The notes below the pieces were generated by a model. That model saw only the letters and a list, made by a program, of their open reading frames with translations, was not told the origin of the DNA and searched no databases. Below are positions 17,354 through 25,739 of a DNA stretch of 64,000 nucleotides, piece after piece; the first letter of the stretch is position 1, and each line of letters starts with the position of its first letter. Made by a program: the position numbers and the translations under genes. The stretch spans positions 302,740 to 366,739 of the forward strand of contig NZ_QTVN01000002.1 of the NCBI RefSeq assembly GCF_003460605.1, given 5' to 3'. This DNA comes from Ruminococcus sp. AF31-8BH. GTDB taxonomy: Bacteria; Bacillota; Clostridia; Lachnospirales; Lachnospiraceae.

Positions 17354-19211
17354 ACAACGTTTATCCTGGCTGGAAATGCTGAAAGTCAACCAAAGAGCCT
17401 ACCTGCTCTTTTACAAAATGTATCCCCGGATGATTCTTTCCCGCTTTGCCCTGATTATCTGGAAAGCGCTGACGCCGTATGTGGGCATCTATTTTTCCGC
17501 CCTTATTATTGAAGAACTGGCAGGGGCAAAGAACCCTGGACGGATTCGTTTTCTGGTGCTTCTTACCTTATTTTTGATAGCTGCAGGCAGCCTTGTAACG
17601 GCTCTTCTGGAAAAATGGAAGAACGTTCAAAGCGCTGGAATGTGGCTGAAGATCAAGAAAATTTTGTCCGAGAAGCTGTTTGAAACTGACTATGTAAATT
17701 TGAATGAAACGAAAAATATGGAGTTGTATTCTGCCATCTGCCAGAACCACAACAGCGCTGGCTGGGGCCTTTATCGCACTCTGGAAGACTGCGAAGCCCT
17801 GTGCCAGACGGTGATAGTGATCCTTGGCGGCGCCTCCCTGACCCTTTCCCTTTTCACAAGCCAGGTACCGGAAAGTGCAGGGAAATATACCATTTTAAAC
17901 AATCCGTTATTTGTGATTTTAATCGCTTTGATTATGCTGGCAGTCACCTGCATTTCGCCTGTACTTGCAGGAAAAGCTGGACGCTATCTGACCAGCCTGG
18001 CAGATATCCATAACCTTGGAAACCGTATGTTTTCCTATTACGGACATCTTGGATATGACACCAAAAAAGCGGCAGATATGCGCATTTACAGACAGGATAA
18101 AATCTGCGAAAAATATAATTTAAACAAAGAAAGTACCTTTGGTTCCAGAGGGGTGTTTGCCAGATACCAGAAGGGTCCTGTGGGATTTTATCTTGCCGGG
18201 GCTTCGGCAGTGTCTGGGATTTTCACCGGAATCGCCTATGTTTTTGTGTGCCTAAAAGCGTGGGCGGGAGCCTTTGGACTGGGTGCAGTTACCAGATACG
18301 TTGCTTCCATCACCAGGGTTTACGGCGGGATTTCCACCCTGATCACGACAATGGAGGATATGCGAAGCAATGCCGCTTTTTTGAATATGGTATTTGAGTT
18401 TCTGGACATTCCGGATCACATGTATCAGGGCAGTCTGACGGTTGAAAAGCGAAATGACCGCAAATATGAGGTGGAATTTCGCAATGTGTCTTTTCAGTAT
18501 CCGGGAAGCCAGGAATATGCCTTAAAGGATGTGAACATAAAGTTTGAAATCGGCAAAAAGCTGGCTGTGGTAGGTATGAATGGAAGCGGAAAAACGACCT
18601 TTATCAAGCTTCTTTGCCGTCTGTATGATCCTACAGAGGGGGAAATTCTGCTCAATGGAATCGATATCCGAAAGTACAATTACCGGGAATATATGACGAT
18701 CTTTTCCGTGGTTTTCCAGGATTTCAAACTGTTTTCCCTGCCTCTTGGAGAGAATGTGGCAGCCAGAACAAATTATGACAGAGAACTGGTTACAGAAGCC
18801 CTTGAAAAAGCCGGATTTAAGCAGCGTCTTGCCAAAATGCCCCATGGCCTTTCTACCTGTTTATACAAGGAGTACACCGAATCCGGAGTGAGCATTTCCG
18901 GCGGGGAAGCCCAGAAAATTGCTATCGCAAGAGCCCTCTATAAGAATGCTCCCTTTATCATTCTGGACGAACCAACCGCTTCCCTGGATCCTGTAGCGGA
19001 AGCCGAGATCTACGAGAAATTTGCCGAAATTGTCGGTGACCGCACCGCCATCTACATCAGCCACCGCCTGTCCTCCTGCAAATTCTGCGACAAAATCGCT
19101 GTTTTCCACCACGGCACCATCGTCCAGACTGGCACCCACCAGTCCCTCCTCACCGACCAAACCGGCATCTACCACACCCTCTGGCAGGCCCAGGCACAGT
19201 ATTATACATAG
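17340..19211 (+). CDS. ABC exporter half-transporter, partner of the preceding gene
   Basis: 623 aa, start supported by AGGAAAGGAG inside the end of the previous gene. It has six membrane helices and a full ATPase domain with Walker A GMNGSGKTT, signature SISGGEAQK, Walker B FIILDEPTASLD and switch ISHR. Both half-transporters have intact ATP sites, unlike many heterodimeric exporters in which one site is degenerate. The translational overlap implies equal production of both subunits. Confidence 0.88.
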   Translation: MSQNKQRLSWLEMLKVNQRAYLLFYKMYPRMILSRFALIIWKALTPYVGIYFSALIIEELAGAKNPGRIRFLVLLTLFLIAAGSLVTALLEKWKNVQSAGMWLKIKKILSEKLFETDYVNLNETKNMELYSAICQNHNSAGWGLYRTLEDCEALCQTVIVILGGASLTLSLFTSQVPESAGKYTILNNPLFVILIALIMLAVTCISPVLAGKAGRYLTSLADIHNLGNRMFSYYGHLGYDTKKAADMRIYRQDKICEKYNLNKESTFGSRGVFARYQKGPVGFYLAGASAVSGIFTGIAYVFVCLKAWAGAFGLGAVTRYVASITRVYGGISTLITTMEDMRSNAAFLNMVFEFLDIPDHMYQGSLTVEKRNDRKYEVEFRNVSFQYPGSQEYALKDVNIKFEIGKKLAVVGMNGSGKTTFIKLLCRLYDPTEGEILLNGIDIRKYNYREYMTIFSVVFQDFKLFSLPLGENVAARTNYDRELVTEALEKAGFKQRLAKMPHGLSTCLYKEYTESGVSISGGEAQKIAIARALYKNAPFIILDEPTASLDPVAEAEIYEKFAEIVGDRTAIYISHRLSSCKFCDKIAVFHHGTIVQTGTHQSLLTDQTGIYHTLWQAQAQYYT

Positions 19212-19250
19212 ACATTGCAGGATTTTTGCTTTATTTTTGTATTCATTTCG

Positions 19251-19292
19251 TTACAATACGGTTACATTTCCACATTCAAAACAATGTATAAT
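19251..19292 (+). promoter_or_regulatory. response-regulator box and promoter of the OmpR-type two-component operon
   Basis: TTACAATACGGTTACA holds two TTACA half-sites 11 bases apart, the one-turn spacing used by OmpR/PhoB-type regulators. A TATAAT -10 lies 20 bases after the second half-site (19287-19292), so the box sits where a -35 would be, as in PhoB-type activation. The same arrangement precedes the downstream lipoprotein gene, suggesting autoregulation. Confidence 0.6.
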
Positions 19293-19360
19293 AAAACCCA
19301 GATGGCCCACAGCCATCCCTCTGCATAAATGCAACACTTAGAAAGGAACACCCACGAAAA

Positions 19361-20026
19361 ATGAAAGCCAGAATCCTTGTAATAGAAGATGAAATCGCGA
19401 TCAATGACCTGCTGTGCATGAACCTGGAGGTGACAGGGTATGAGACGGTGAGCTGCTTGGATGGAAACGAGGCAAGCGACACCATCCGCCAGGATCATAA
19501 CTTCCAGTGCGCCCTTGTGGACATTATGCTCCCAGGCAAAGACGGCTACGCCCTTTTGCCAGAGCTGAAGCGCTTCGGCATCCCCGTCATTTTCCTCACC
19601 GCCAAAGCCGACCTGTCAAGCAAAGTAAAAGGCCTAAAAGAAGGAGCCGAAGACTACATTGTAAAGCCCTTCGAAATGCTGGAAGTCATGGTGCGCCTGG
19701 AAAAAGTACTGGAGCGCCACGGCAGCACCCAGGAGCAGCTTCAGATTGACGATGTCATCATTGACACCGTAAGCCACACCGTCACCAAAAACGGCGAAGA
19801 AATTTACCTGAAACCCATGGAATACAACTGCCTGATGATGTTCGTGAAAAGTCCTAACAAAGCCCTTTCAAGAGAACAGCTCCTTTCCGGCCTCTGGGGC
19901 GTGGAATTTGAAGGAGAAACACGCACCGTAGATGCCCACGTAGGCCGTATCCGCAAAAAGCTGGGCTGGCAGGACAAGATCAAAACCATCCCCCGCATCG
20001 GCTACCGACTGGAGGTGGATCTTTGA
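19361..20026 (+). CDS. OmpR/PhoB-family response regulator
   Basis: 221 aa, start supported by GAAAGGA. The receiver domain has acidic residues at 10-11, the phospho-acceptor D54 in ALVDIMLPGKDGY, and the conserved FLTAKAD and DYIVKPF segments. A winged-helix DNA-binding domain fills about residues 125-221, ending TVDAHVGRIRKKLG...IPRIGYRLEVDL. Its stop codon overlaps the kinase start. It probably binds the two TTACA-N6-TTACA boxes in this region and controls the lipoprotein/ABC transporter operon. Confidence 0.92.
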   Translation: MKARILVIEDEIAINDLLCMNLEVTGYETVSCLDGNEASDTIRQDHNFQCALVDIMLPGKDGYALLPELKRFGIPVIFLTAKADLSSKVKGLKEGAEDYIVKPFEMLEVMVRLEKVLERHGSTQEQLQIDDVIIDTVSHTVTKNGEEIYLKPMEYNCLMMFVKSPNKALSREQLLSGLWGVEFEGETRTVDAHVGRIRKKLGWQDKIKTIPRIGYRLEVDL

Positions 20027-21453
20027 AGCTGTTTACCAAAATCTTTCTCCAGGTGACCTGTGTGATCCTGATTTTATCCTCCGCCATTTTTTTCTATACC
20101 ACCTGCCGCTGGAAAGATCAGAGTCTGCAGGACATCAACAGCTATGAATGGAACAGATTTCAGACCAGTCTTTCCCAGATGGAAAACCAGTTAAGGATCG
20201 CAGGCAGCCAGTCAGATGCCTCCGATCCCGACCTTCAGGAAAAAATACTGGTCTACTCCTTTCGCCACGTTTTCCACGATTCCGCCGCTTTATACTGCAA
20301 TGAAAAAGAACTTTACAACGGAACCTCCTATGAATTTGAGGCAGAAACCATCGGGAAATTGACAGCAGAAACCCTTCCTCAGAAAAAACTTTCCGCATTT
20401 TATGATTATGATCCTGTCATCAGCAAAACAGATGGTAAAACCCTTCTTTTGTATTCCTATTCCTCCACAGAATACACAGGGGAAGAGAACTATCAGATCG
20501 TCACCTACAAAGACATCACCGATGTGTTGAAACGCAGCCAGATCCTGTTTTTCCAGGCAGGCGCACTGACCCTTGGCCTTCTTCTTTTCACAGGCTTCCT
20601 TCTTTTTTTCAGCCTGAAAAAGATCATGGCGCCTCTTACCAAACTGAACGAAGCCGCCCTCTGCATTGCGGACGGAAACTACGATATCCAGGTTCCACAG
20701 AACGGAAACACCGAACTGGCACAGGTGGGAAAAAGCTTTAACCAGATGACTGCCAAAATAAAAGAGCAGATTGAAAGCCTCTCCGCCGTCAACCAGGCCC
20801 AGAGGCAGCTTCTTGGCAGCCTGGCCCACGAGCTGAAAACTCCTATGACCGCCATCATCGGCTACGCAGACACCCTTCTCACCGTCCGCCTGTCAAAGGA
20901 GCGGCAGGAGAGAGCACTGACCTATATTGGAAACGAATGCCGCCGGCTTTCCAGGCTTTCCGTAAAAATGCTGGAACTGACCGGACTGTATGAAACCGGG
21001 GAATCCCAGCTTACCCTTCAGGAGGTTCCGGTAGCGGATTTCCTGGATGAGGCCCGGAAACTGACTCTATACCGTCTTCAGGAAAAAAATCTCCATCTGG
21101 AAATTTCCTGCAATCCAGAGAATTTGAAAAAGACCTTCGACAAAGACCTGATGCTCAGTGTCGTCACCAACTTTATCGACAACGCAGTCAAGGCTTCGGA
21201 AGAAAATTCCAGAATTCTGCTTCACGCTACAAATGACCGACTTACTGTACAGGATTTCGGAAAAGGAATCCCCCCGGAGGACTTATCCAAAGTAACCGAC
21301 GCCTTTTACATGGTAGATAAATCCCGTTCCCGGGCAAATGGAAGCGTAGGCCTTGGTCTTTCCCTCTGCCAGAAAATCGCAGATCTGCACGGCTATCAGA
21401 TGAAAATTGAAAGTACGGTAGGAGAGGGAACGAAGGTTTCTGTTTTATGGTGA
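20023..21453 (+). CDS. sensor histidine kinase (HAMP, HisKA, HATPase)
   Basis: 476 aa starting at a TTG that overlaps the regulator stop codon (TTGA) and has GGAGGTG just upstream. Membrane helix 1 lies at about residues 5-25, an extracellular sensor region follows to about 175, and helix 2 lies at about 176-198. After a HAMP linker, HisKA carries the phospho-histidine in SLAHELKTPMTAIIGYADTLL; HATPase has VVTNFIDNAVKAS, VQDFGKGIP and GSVGLGLSLCQKI. All catalytic boxes are intact. The downstream ABC transporter genes resemble those of peptide-antibiotic sensing systems, so a cell-envelope stress signal is plausible but not shown. Confidence 0.9.
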   Translation: MKLFTKIFLQVTCVILILSSAIFFYTTCRWKDQSLQDINSYEWNRFQTSLSQMENQLRIAGSQSDASDPDLQEKILVYSFRHVFHDSAALYCNEKELYNGTSYEFEAETIGKLTAETLPQKKLSAFYDYDPVISKTDGKTLLLYSYSSTEYTGEENYQIVTYKDITDVLKRSQILFFQAGALTLGLLLFTGFLLFFSLKKIMAPLTKLNEAALCIADGNYDIQVPQNGNTELAQVGKSFNQMTAKIKEQIESLSAVNQAQRQLLGSLAHELKTPMTAIIGYADTLLTVRLSKERQERALTYIGNECRRLSRLSVKMLELTGLYETGESQLTLQEVPVADFLDEARKLTLYRLQEKNLHLEISCNPENLKKTFDKDLMLSVVTNFIDNAVKASEENSRILLHATNDRLTVQDFGKGIPPEDLSKVTDAFYMVDKSRSRANGSVGLGLSLCQKIADLHGYQMKIESTVGEGTKVSVLW

Positions 21454-21468
21454 TATCATTCTCACCAA

Positions 21469-21484
21469 TTACATCTCGGTTACA
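21469..21484 (+). promoter_or_regulatory. second TTACA-N6-TTACA response-regulator box
   Basis: TTACATCTCGGTTACA matches the box before the regulator gene in half-sites and spacing and shares its CGGTTACA end. It lies right after the kinase gene and about 240 bases before the lipoprotein gene, as expected for the operator of the target operon. No clear -10 was found at the equivalent distance. Confidence 0.55.
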
Positions 21485-21581
21485 ACTTGCGGAAGATTCG
21501 ATGCTTAAACAGGCGCTATCATCTATACCAGAACGTGACCTGAAAAATGTCCCCGGCCATCCGCCGATTCCCCTAAAGCAT

Positions 21582-21636
21582 GTTTGGAAAAAATTTCCGC
21601 AGCCTGTAACTTACATTCTGCAAAATTTTTCCAAAC
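21582..21636 (+). other. long hairpin in the leader of the lipoprotein gene
   Basis: GTTTGGAAAAA...CCGCAG pairs almost completely with CTGC...ATTTTTCCAAAC around a loop that itself holds the palindrome TGTAACTTACA. No T run follows, so it is not a normal terminator. It lies between the regulator box and the start codon and could fold in the leader mRNA. Confidence 0.5.
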
Positions 21637-21721
21637 GCCTCACATTTTTCAGTCACGCTCGGATAAATGGCAATGCTTCCCTATGCAGTGTTGCCATACA
21701 GGAAGGGAGAACTTACCAGAT

Positions 21722-23310
21722 ATGAGAAAAAACATAGAAAAAATAATCGGTCTTACCCTTTGTGTAGGAATGCTCACCGGATGCGCCCAGACCCCCGAAT
21801 CTTCTCTTGTAAAGCCAAAAGGGAGCAGTGCCATGGATGCCTACAAAGAAGCAGATGACAGTGTGGACATGGTAGAAAATAACACAGCCTCTGACGAAGC
21901 AGCTGCAGATTCAAACAGCGCAGCCTCCGAGAACGACAACACCACTGACAGCAATAACAGCAGTTCTGCCGCCTCCGCTGCCAAGACCACCATCCGCGAC
22001 CTGATTAATGCGCCGCAAACCTACAAAAGTCAGGTCACAGACGACAGTGCCAAGCTGGTGGTAAACACAGACGCTACCGTGGAAATCCCGGCTGTGGACA
22101 AAATATCTGCCATTTCCGTAACCCCGGCAGAGGTTACCCAGGATCTTCTGGACCGCATCACGGACGCCTTTTTTTCCGATGCTACCCTGTACACTGCAGA
22201 CAGCTATTACGTCCAGACCAAGAGCGAGATCAAAGAGATCCTGGATGGATTAAAGGAAGATGTGGCAAACGGAAATCTGGATCCCAATAACTGGGGAACA
22301 GATGATGACGGAAATTATATCTACGATATTTATGCGGATATTGAATACTGGGAATCAGAATATGAAACAGCCCCGGAAGCCAAAACCTTGGTGGAAGGAA
22401 GACCGGTGGCAGGCGTCGCGTCCCAGGCCTCTGATGGACAGATTATGGAAGAGAATTCCTTTTCAGGCGTAGCAGTCATGAATGACGGTTCCAAATATTA
22501 CTATAAAACTTATTCCAGCGGCTCGGATACTCTTGCTGTCAGGATCAAAAAAACGGCGAAGGCAGGCGGCGAAGCACTTCAAACGATACAAGCTGGTTTG
22601 ATTATACAGACAGCAACGGTTTCCAGAAACCCACAGAGGAATCCATCGGCCTTTCACTTGAGAATGCCAAAAAACTGGTACAGGAAAAAGTAGATAAAAT
22701 GGGGATTACCGATCTGCAATGTACTGGATGGGATTATGCTGTGTGTACTAATCTGGAAGATGACAACACTTTAAGCAACATTGGAACAGGATATCATATT
22801 TACTACAACCGTGTCATAAATGGAGTTCCCATAACCCAGACAATGGATTCCGGCGACAATCTGGAGGACATGGACAGTACCATGGAAACCTGGTCTTATG
22901 AAAGTCTGGAGTTTTTTGTAGATAAAGATGGGATCGCATCGGTGGCTTACCGTGATCCTTACATCATCGGAGAAACCAAAACAGAGAATTTAAGCCTCCT
23001 TCCTTTCAGTGAGATCATGAAAACCTACGAAAAAATGATGGTGGTCACAAACGCCGACAACATGGAATACGAAAATTCCAGGGTCTATGACATCGACCGG
23101 ATCGTCCTTGGCTATGCCAGAATTTATGAGCCTTCCAAGGATGCCCACACAGGGCTTCTGGTTCCTGTCTGGGATTTCTTCGGAACCAGAAAAACAGAAA
23201 CCGAGTATGACGGGGAATCCTATTCCGACACAACCGATTACCCCACCTGGAGCTATCTTACCATCAATGCCGTAGACGGAAGCATTATCGATCGCAGCCT
23301 GGGCTACTGA
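21722..23310 (+). pseudogene. lipoprotein gene with a -1 frameshift (DUF6034-like)
   Basis: The ATG at 21722 starts a lipoprotein signal peptide with lipobox LTGC (cysteine near residue 20), then a Ser/Asp/Asn/Ala-rich linker and a soluble domain. The frame is lost near the A7 run at 22547-22553. Sequence with the same character continues one frame back (RSTSNDTSWFDYTDSNG onward, including GYHIYYNRVINGVPI and PVWDFFG) to the stop at 23310. Joined, the product is about 529 aa. The second half resembles lipoproteins found beside BcrA-type ABC transporters in Clostridia; I associate it with DUF6034 but cannot confirm this. Either a one-base loss, a sequencing error or slippage at the A run could explain the break. 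Confidence 0.65.
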
Positions 23311-23311
23311 T

Positions 23312-24202
23312 ATGAAACAGGTATTTGGAATTGTCCGCTACAATTTCTTCGGCTTTTTCCGAAATCCCAAGGTGATTTTTACTTTTCTCCTGGAATTTGT
23401 GCTCAGCTTCCTGCTCACCGGAAGGATTATGATCGTCATGGAAACCTACGACACTCCGGTGCAGGCCATTGAGCCGTTCCTGTGGACCTTCGGAGATGGG
23501 ACTGCGGTGCTTTTAAGCTCCCTGCTTTTGCTCCTTTTGTTCTCAGACCTGCCCAAAATGACGCCCGTCACCCCCTACCAGCTGATCCGCACCACCAAGA
23601 AAAAATGGCTGTTTGGGCAGTTTGTCTACGTCACCCTGGTGACCATTTTGTACACAGTGCTTATGCTTCTTTTTACTTCTGTGCTGTGCATGCAGAACAG
23701 TTATCCCGGCAATCTGTGGAGCGAAACCGCCGCCATGCTTGGCTATTCCAGCCTTGGCAAAAACCTGCAGGTGCCGTCCACTGTAAGAGTTATGGAAAGC
23801 ATTTCCCCCTATGGATGCATGCTGCAGGTTTTCCTTTTGCTTTTTTGCTATTCTTTGACCTTAAGCTTTGTGATTCTTGTGGGAAATCTTTATAAGGGAA
23901 AAACAAAGGGCATGATCTTTGGGCTGTTTTACAGCGTGTACGGATTTCTGCTGGATCCCAAGGTGCTGGCAGTGATTTTCCATAAGGAAGACTACGAAAT
24001 GTACCAGATGAATGTGCTGGTCAGTTGGATCAGTCCGCTGAACCAGGCGGTGTACGGAAAACACAATTTTGGCTATGACGCGCTGCTCCCCACCATCTGG
24101 CAGTCCTGCCTGTTTTTCCTGTTTTTTCTTGTGCTTCTTGCTTTTCTTGCCCTTTTTAAAATGCGAAAATACCAGTTTGAATTTCTTGGAGAAAAGGCAT
24201 GA
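23312..24202 (+). CDS. ABC-2-like membrane permease subunit
   Basis: 296 aa, starting 1 base after the lipoprotein stop codon with only a weak ribosome binding site, so it may be translationally coupled. Six hydrophobic segments are visible: near residues 15-35, 55-75, 100-125, 165-195, 205-225 and 260-285. It has no ATPase motif. With the next membrane gene and the ATPase at 24930 it makes a three-gene transporter of the kind used for bacitracin or lantibiotic resistance, with two different membrane subunits and one ATPase. The substrate is not readable from the sequence. Confidence 0.7.
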   Translation: MKQVFGIVRYNFFGFFRNPKVIFTFLLEFVLSFLLTGRIMIVMETYDTPVQAIEPFLWTFGDGTAVLLSSLLLLLLFSDLPKMTPVTPYQLIRTTKKKWLFGQFVYVTLVTILYTVLMLLFTSVLCMQNSYPGNLWSETAAMLGYSSLGKNLQVPSTVRVMESISPYGCMLQVFLLLFCYSLTLSFVILVGNLYKGKTKGMIFGLFYSVYGFLLDPKVLAVIFHKEDYEMYQMNVLVSWISPLNQAVYGKHNFGYDALLPTIWQSCLFFLFFLVLLAFLALFKMRKYQFEFLGEKA

Positions 24203-24223
24203 GTTGCGGAAGGGAGGACAATA

Positions 24224-24952
24224 ATGACAGGTGAACTGAAACGCATGCTCACAGGAAAAAGCTTTCTGGCAGCGTGGCTCATTGCCTGCCTTTCCCTTGC
24301 GGCAGGCGCATCTTACCCTAACCTGAAAAAAGTTCTGGAATGCGGCACCTTCCTCCGGCTTCTGAACGGTTCCCTGGAAAGCCAGGTTCTGTCCTTTGCC
24401 ATTCCGGTGGCGGCTGTATTGCCATGGAGCGATTCCTTTTTGCAGGAATACAAAAGCGGCTTTCTAAAGGCAGTGCTGCCCAGAACCGACCGGAGACGTT
24501 ATGTGGAGGGAAAAGTATTTTCCGTTGTGATGTCCGGATTTCTGGTCTGGATATTTGCAGTGGTTGCCATGCTTTTTGTCAGTTTTGTTATATTTTATCC
24601 CATGGAAGAAAGAGGCAGTTTCCCAAAAGAGCTGCTGCTTGAGCTGATTCAAAAGGCCCTTCGGGTTGGAATTACTGGAAGCATTCTCAGTACTTTCGGC
24701 GGTATTTGCGCAGTTCTTGGAAATTCCCCTTATATGGCATATGGAATTCCCTTTGTCACCTATTATTTTGGAATCATTCTCCATGAGCGTTACTTTAAGG
24801 AGCTGATCTGGTTTTACCCGGTAGAATGGATCCAGGCAGCCGGAGACTGGGAATCGGAGAAAGATGGGTTGTGGTTATTTTTGTTATTATTTCTTCTTGT
24901 GCTGATTCCTATTTTGGGAGGTGTATTATATGAAAAAATCCAGGAAATCTGA
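24224..24952 (+). CDS. second ABC-2-like membrane permease subunit
   Basis: 242 aa, start supported by GGGAGGAC. It has six hydrophobic segments, ending in LFLLLFLLVLIPILGGVLYE. A basic motif after the second helix (LPRTDRRRYVEGK) resembles the coupling region of BcrB/MutE-type permeases. It overlaps the ATPase gene by 23 bases. The size and helix pattern fit an ABC-2-type lantibiotic-immunity permease, but the sequence itself is not clearly recognisable. Confidence 0.7.
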   Translation: MTGELKRMLTGKSFLAAWLIACLSLAAGASYPNLKKVLECGTFLRLLNGSLESQVLSFAIPVAAVLPWSDSFLQEYKSGFLKAVLPRTDRRRYVEGKVFSVVMSGFLVWIFAVVAMLFVSFVIFYPMEERGSFPKELLLELIQKALRVGITGSILSTFGGICAVLGNSPYMAYGIPFVTYYFGIILHERYFKELIWFYPVEWIQAAGDWESEKDGLWLFLLLFLLVLIPILGGVLYEKIQEI

Positions 24953-25589
24953 AGCTGCCTGCGTGCAGATCCGCCAGGTAACCAAACGCTTCGGCGAAGA
25001 CCTGGTTCTAAAAGAGGTCAATCTTACCCTGAACTGCGGACAGGTTTACGGCATTGTAGGAAACAATGGTTCCGGCAAAACCGTGTTGATGAAGTGCATC
25101 TGCGGTTTCCTCCCCGCCACCACAGGAACCATCCATGTGTTCGGAAAACAGATCGGCAGGGACGTAGATTTCCCGGAAAGTCTCGGAGTCATCATCGAAA
25201 CTCCCGGCTTTCTCACCCAGTATACAGGCGCTAAAAATCTGGAAATTCTGGCGGATATGAGAGGGCAGATCACCAAAGCCGACATCCGCCTGATTCTTCG
25301 CAAGGTAGGCCTTGACCCGGACATGAAAAAAACTGTGGGAAAATACTCCCTTGGCATGCGCCAGCGCCTTGGAATTGCCCAGGCCATTATGGAAAATCCT
25401 CGTTTTCTTATTCTGGACGAGCCTTTCAACGGGCTGGACAAACACGGCGTAGCAGAAATCCGGGAACTGCTTCTGGAACTGAAAGCCGCCGGAAAAACCA
25501 TCCTCCTGGCCAGTCACAATGAGGAAGATATCCGCATCCTGTGCGACCATGTTTACGAAATGGACGGCGGAATTTTAAGAGAACGGTAA
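24930..25589 (+). CDS. ABC transporter ATP-binding protein (BcrA/CcmA type)
   Basis: 219 aa from the ATG at 24930 with GGGAGGTG upstream; a GTG at 24921 sits inside that site and is less likely. It has Walker A GNNGSGKTV, signature YSLGMRQRLG, Walker B FLILDEPFNGLD and the switch histidine in ASHN. The LGMRQRLG signature is typical of BcrA/NatA-type export ATPases. It serves the two membrane subunits encoded just upstream. It is followed by a dispersed repeat rather than a terminator. Confidence 0.88.
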   Translation: MKKSRKSEAACVQIRQVTKRFGEDLVLKEVNLTLNCGQVYGIVGNNGSGKTVLMKCICGFLPATTGTIHVFGKQIGRDVDFPESLGVIIETPGFLTQYTGAKNLEILADMRGQITKADIRLILRKVGLDPDMKKTVGKYSLGMRQRLGIAQAIMENPRFLILDEPFNGLDKHGVAEIRELLLELKAAGKTILLASHNEEDIRILCDHVYEMDGGILRER

Positions 25590-25590
25590 G

Positions 25591-25711
25591 CTTCGTACCT
25601 TCCCAATGATACGCTTTGCACCGCACAGGAATTATGATTTGCATAATTACGCATCGCATTTCTCGATTTTTCTGTGAATTTTGTTCCCCCAAAAGCTTGC
25701 GTAATCTCCGA
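25591..25711. repeat. dispersed palindromic repeat, copy A
   Basis: About 120 bases that align with 34170-34290: both share an ACGCTT...GCACAG block, an AAT-x-ATG-TTTGCAT-ATT hairpin and a TTTTCTGTGAA-TTTGTTC segment. Copy A keeps the inner hairpin but has diverged more. It lies between the ABC ATPase and the surface-protein gene and codes for nothing. Confidence 0.65.
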
Positions 25712-25739
25712 ATAATTATAAGGAAAGGACAAATTGGAT

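Noticed and set aside
22547..22553. Programmed -1 frameshift as the default reading of the lipoprotein gene.
   Set aside because: The zero-frame codons ATC-AAA-AAA-ACG do not form the classical X-XXY-YYZ heptamer for tandem slippage and no pseudoknot or stem-loop is obvious right after it; kept only as one of three explanations.
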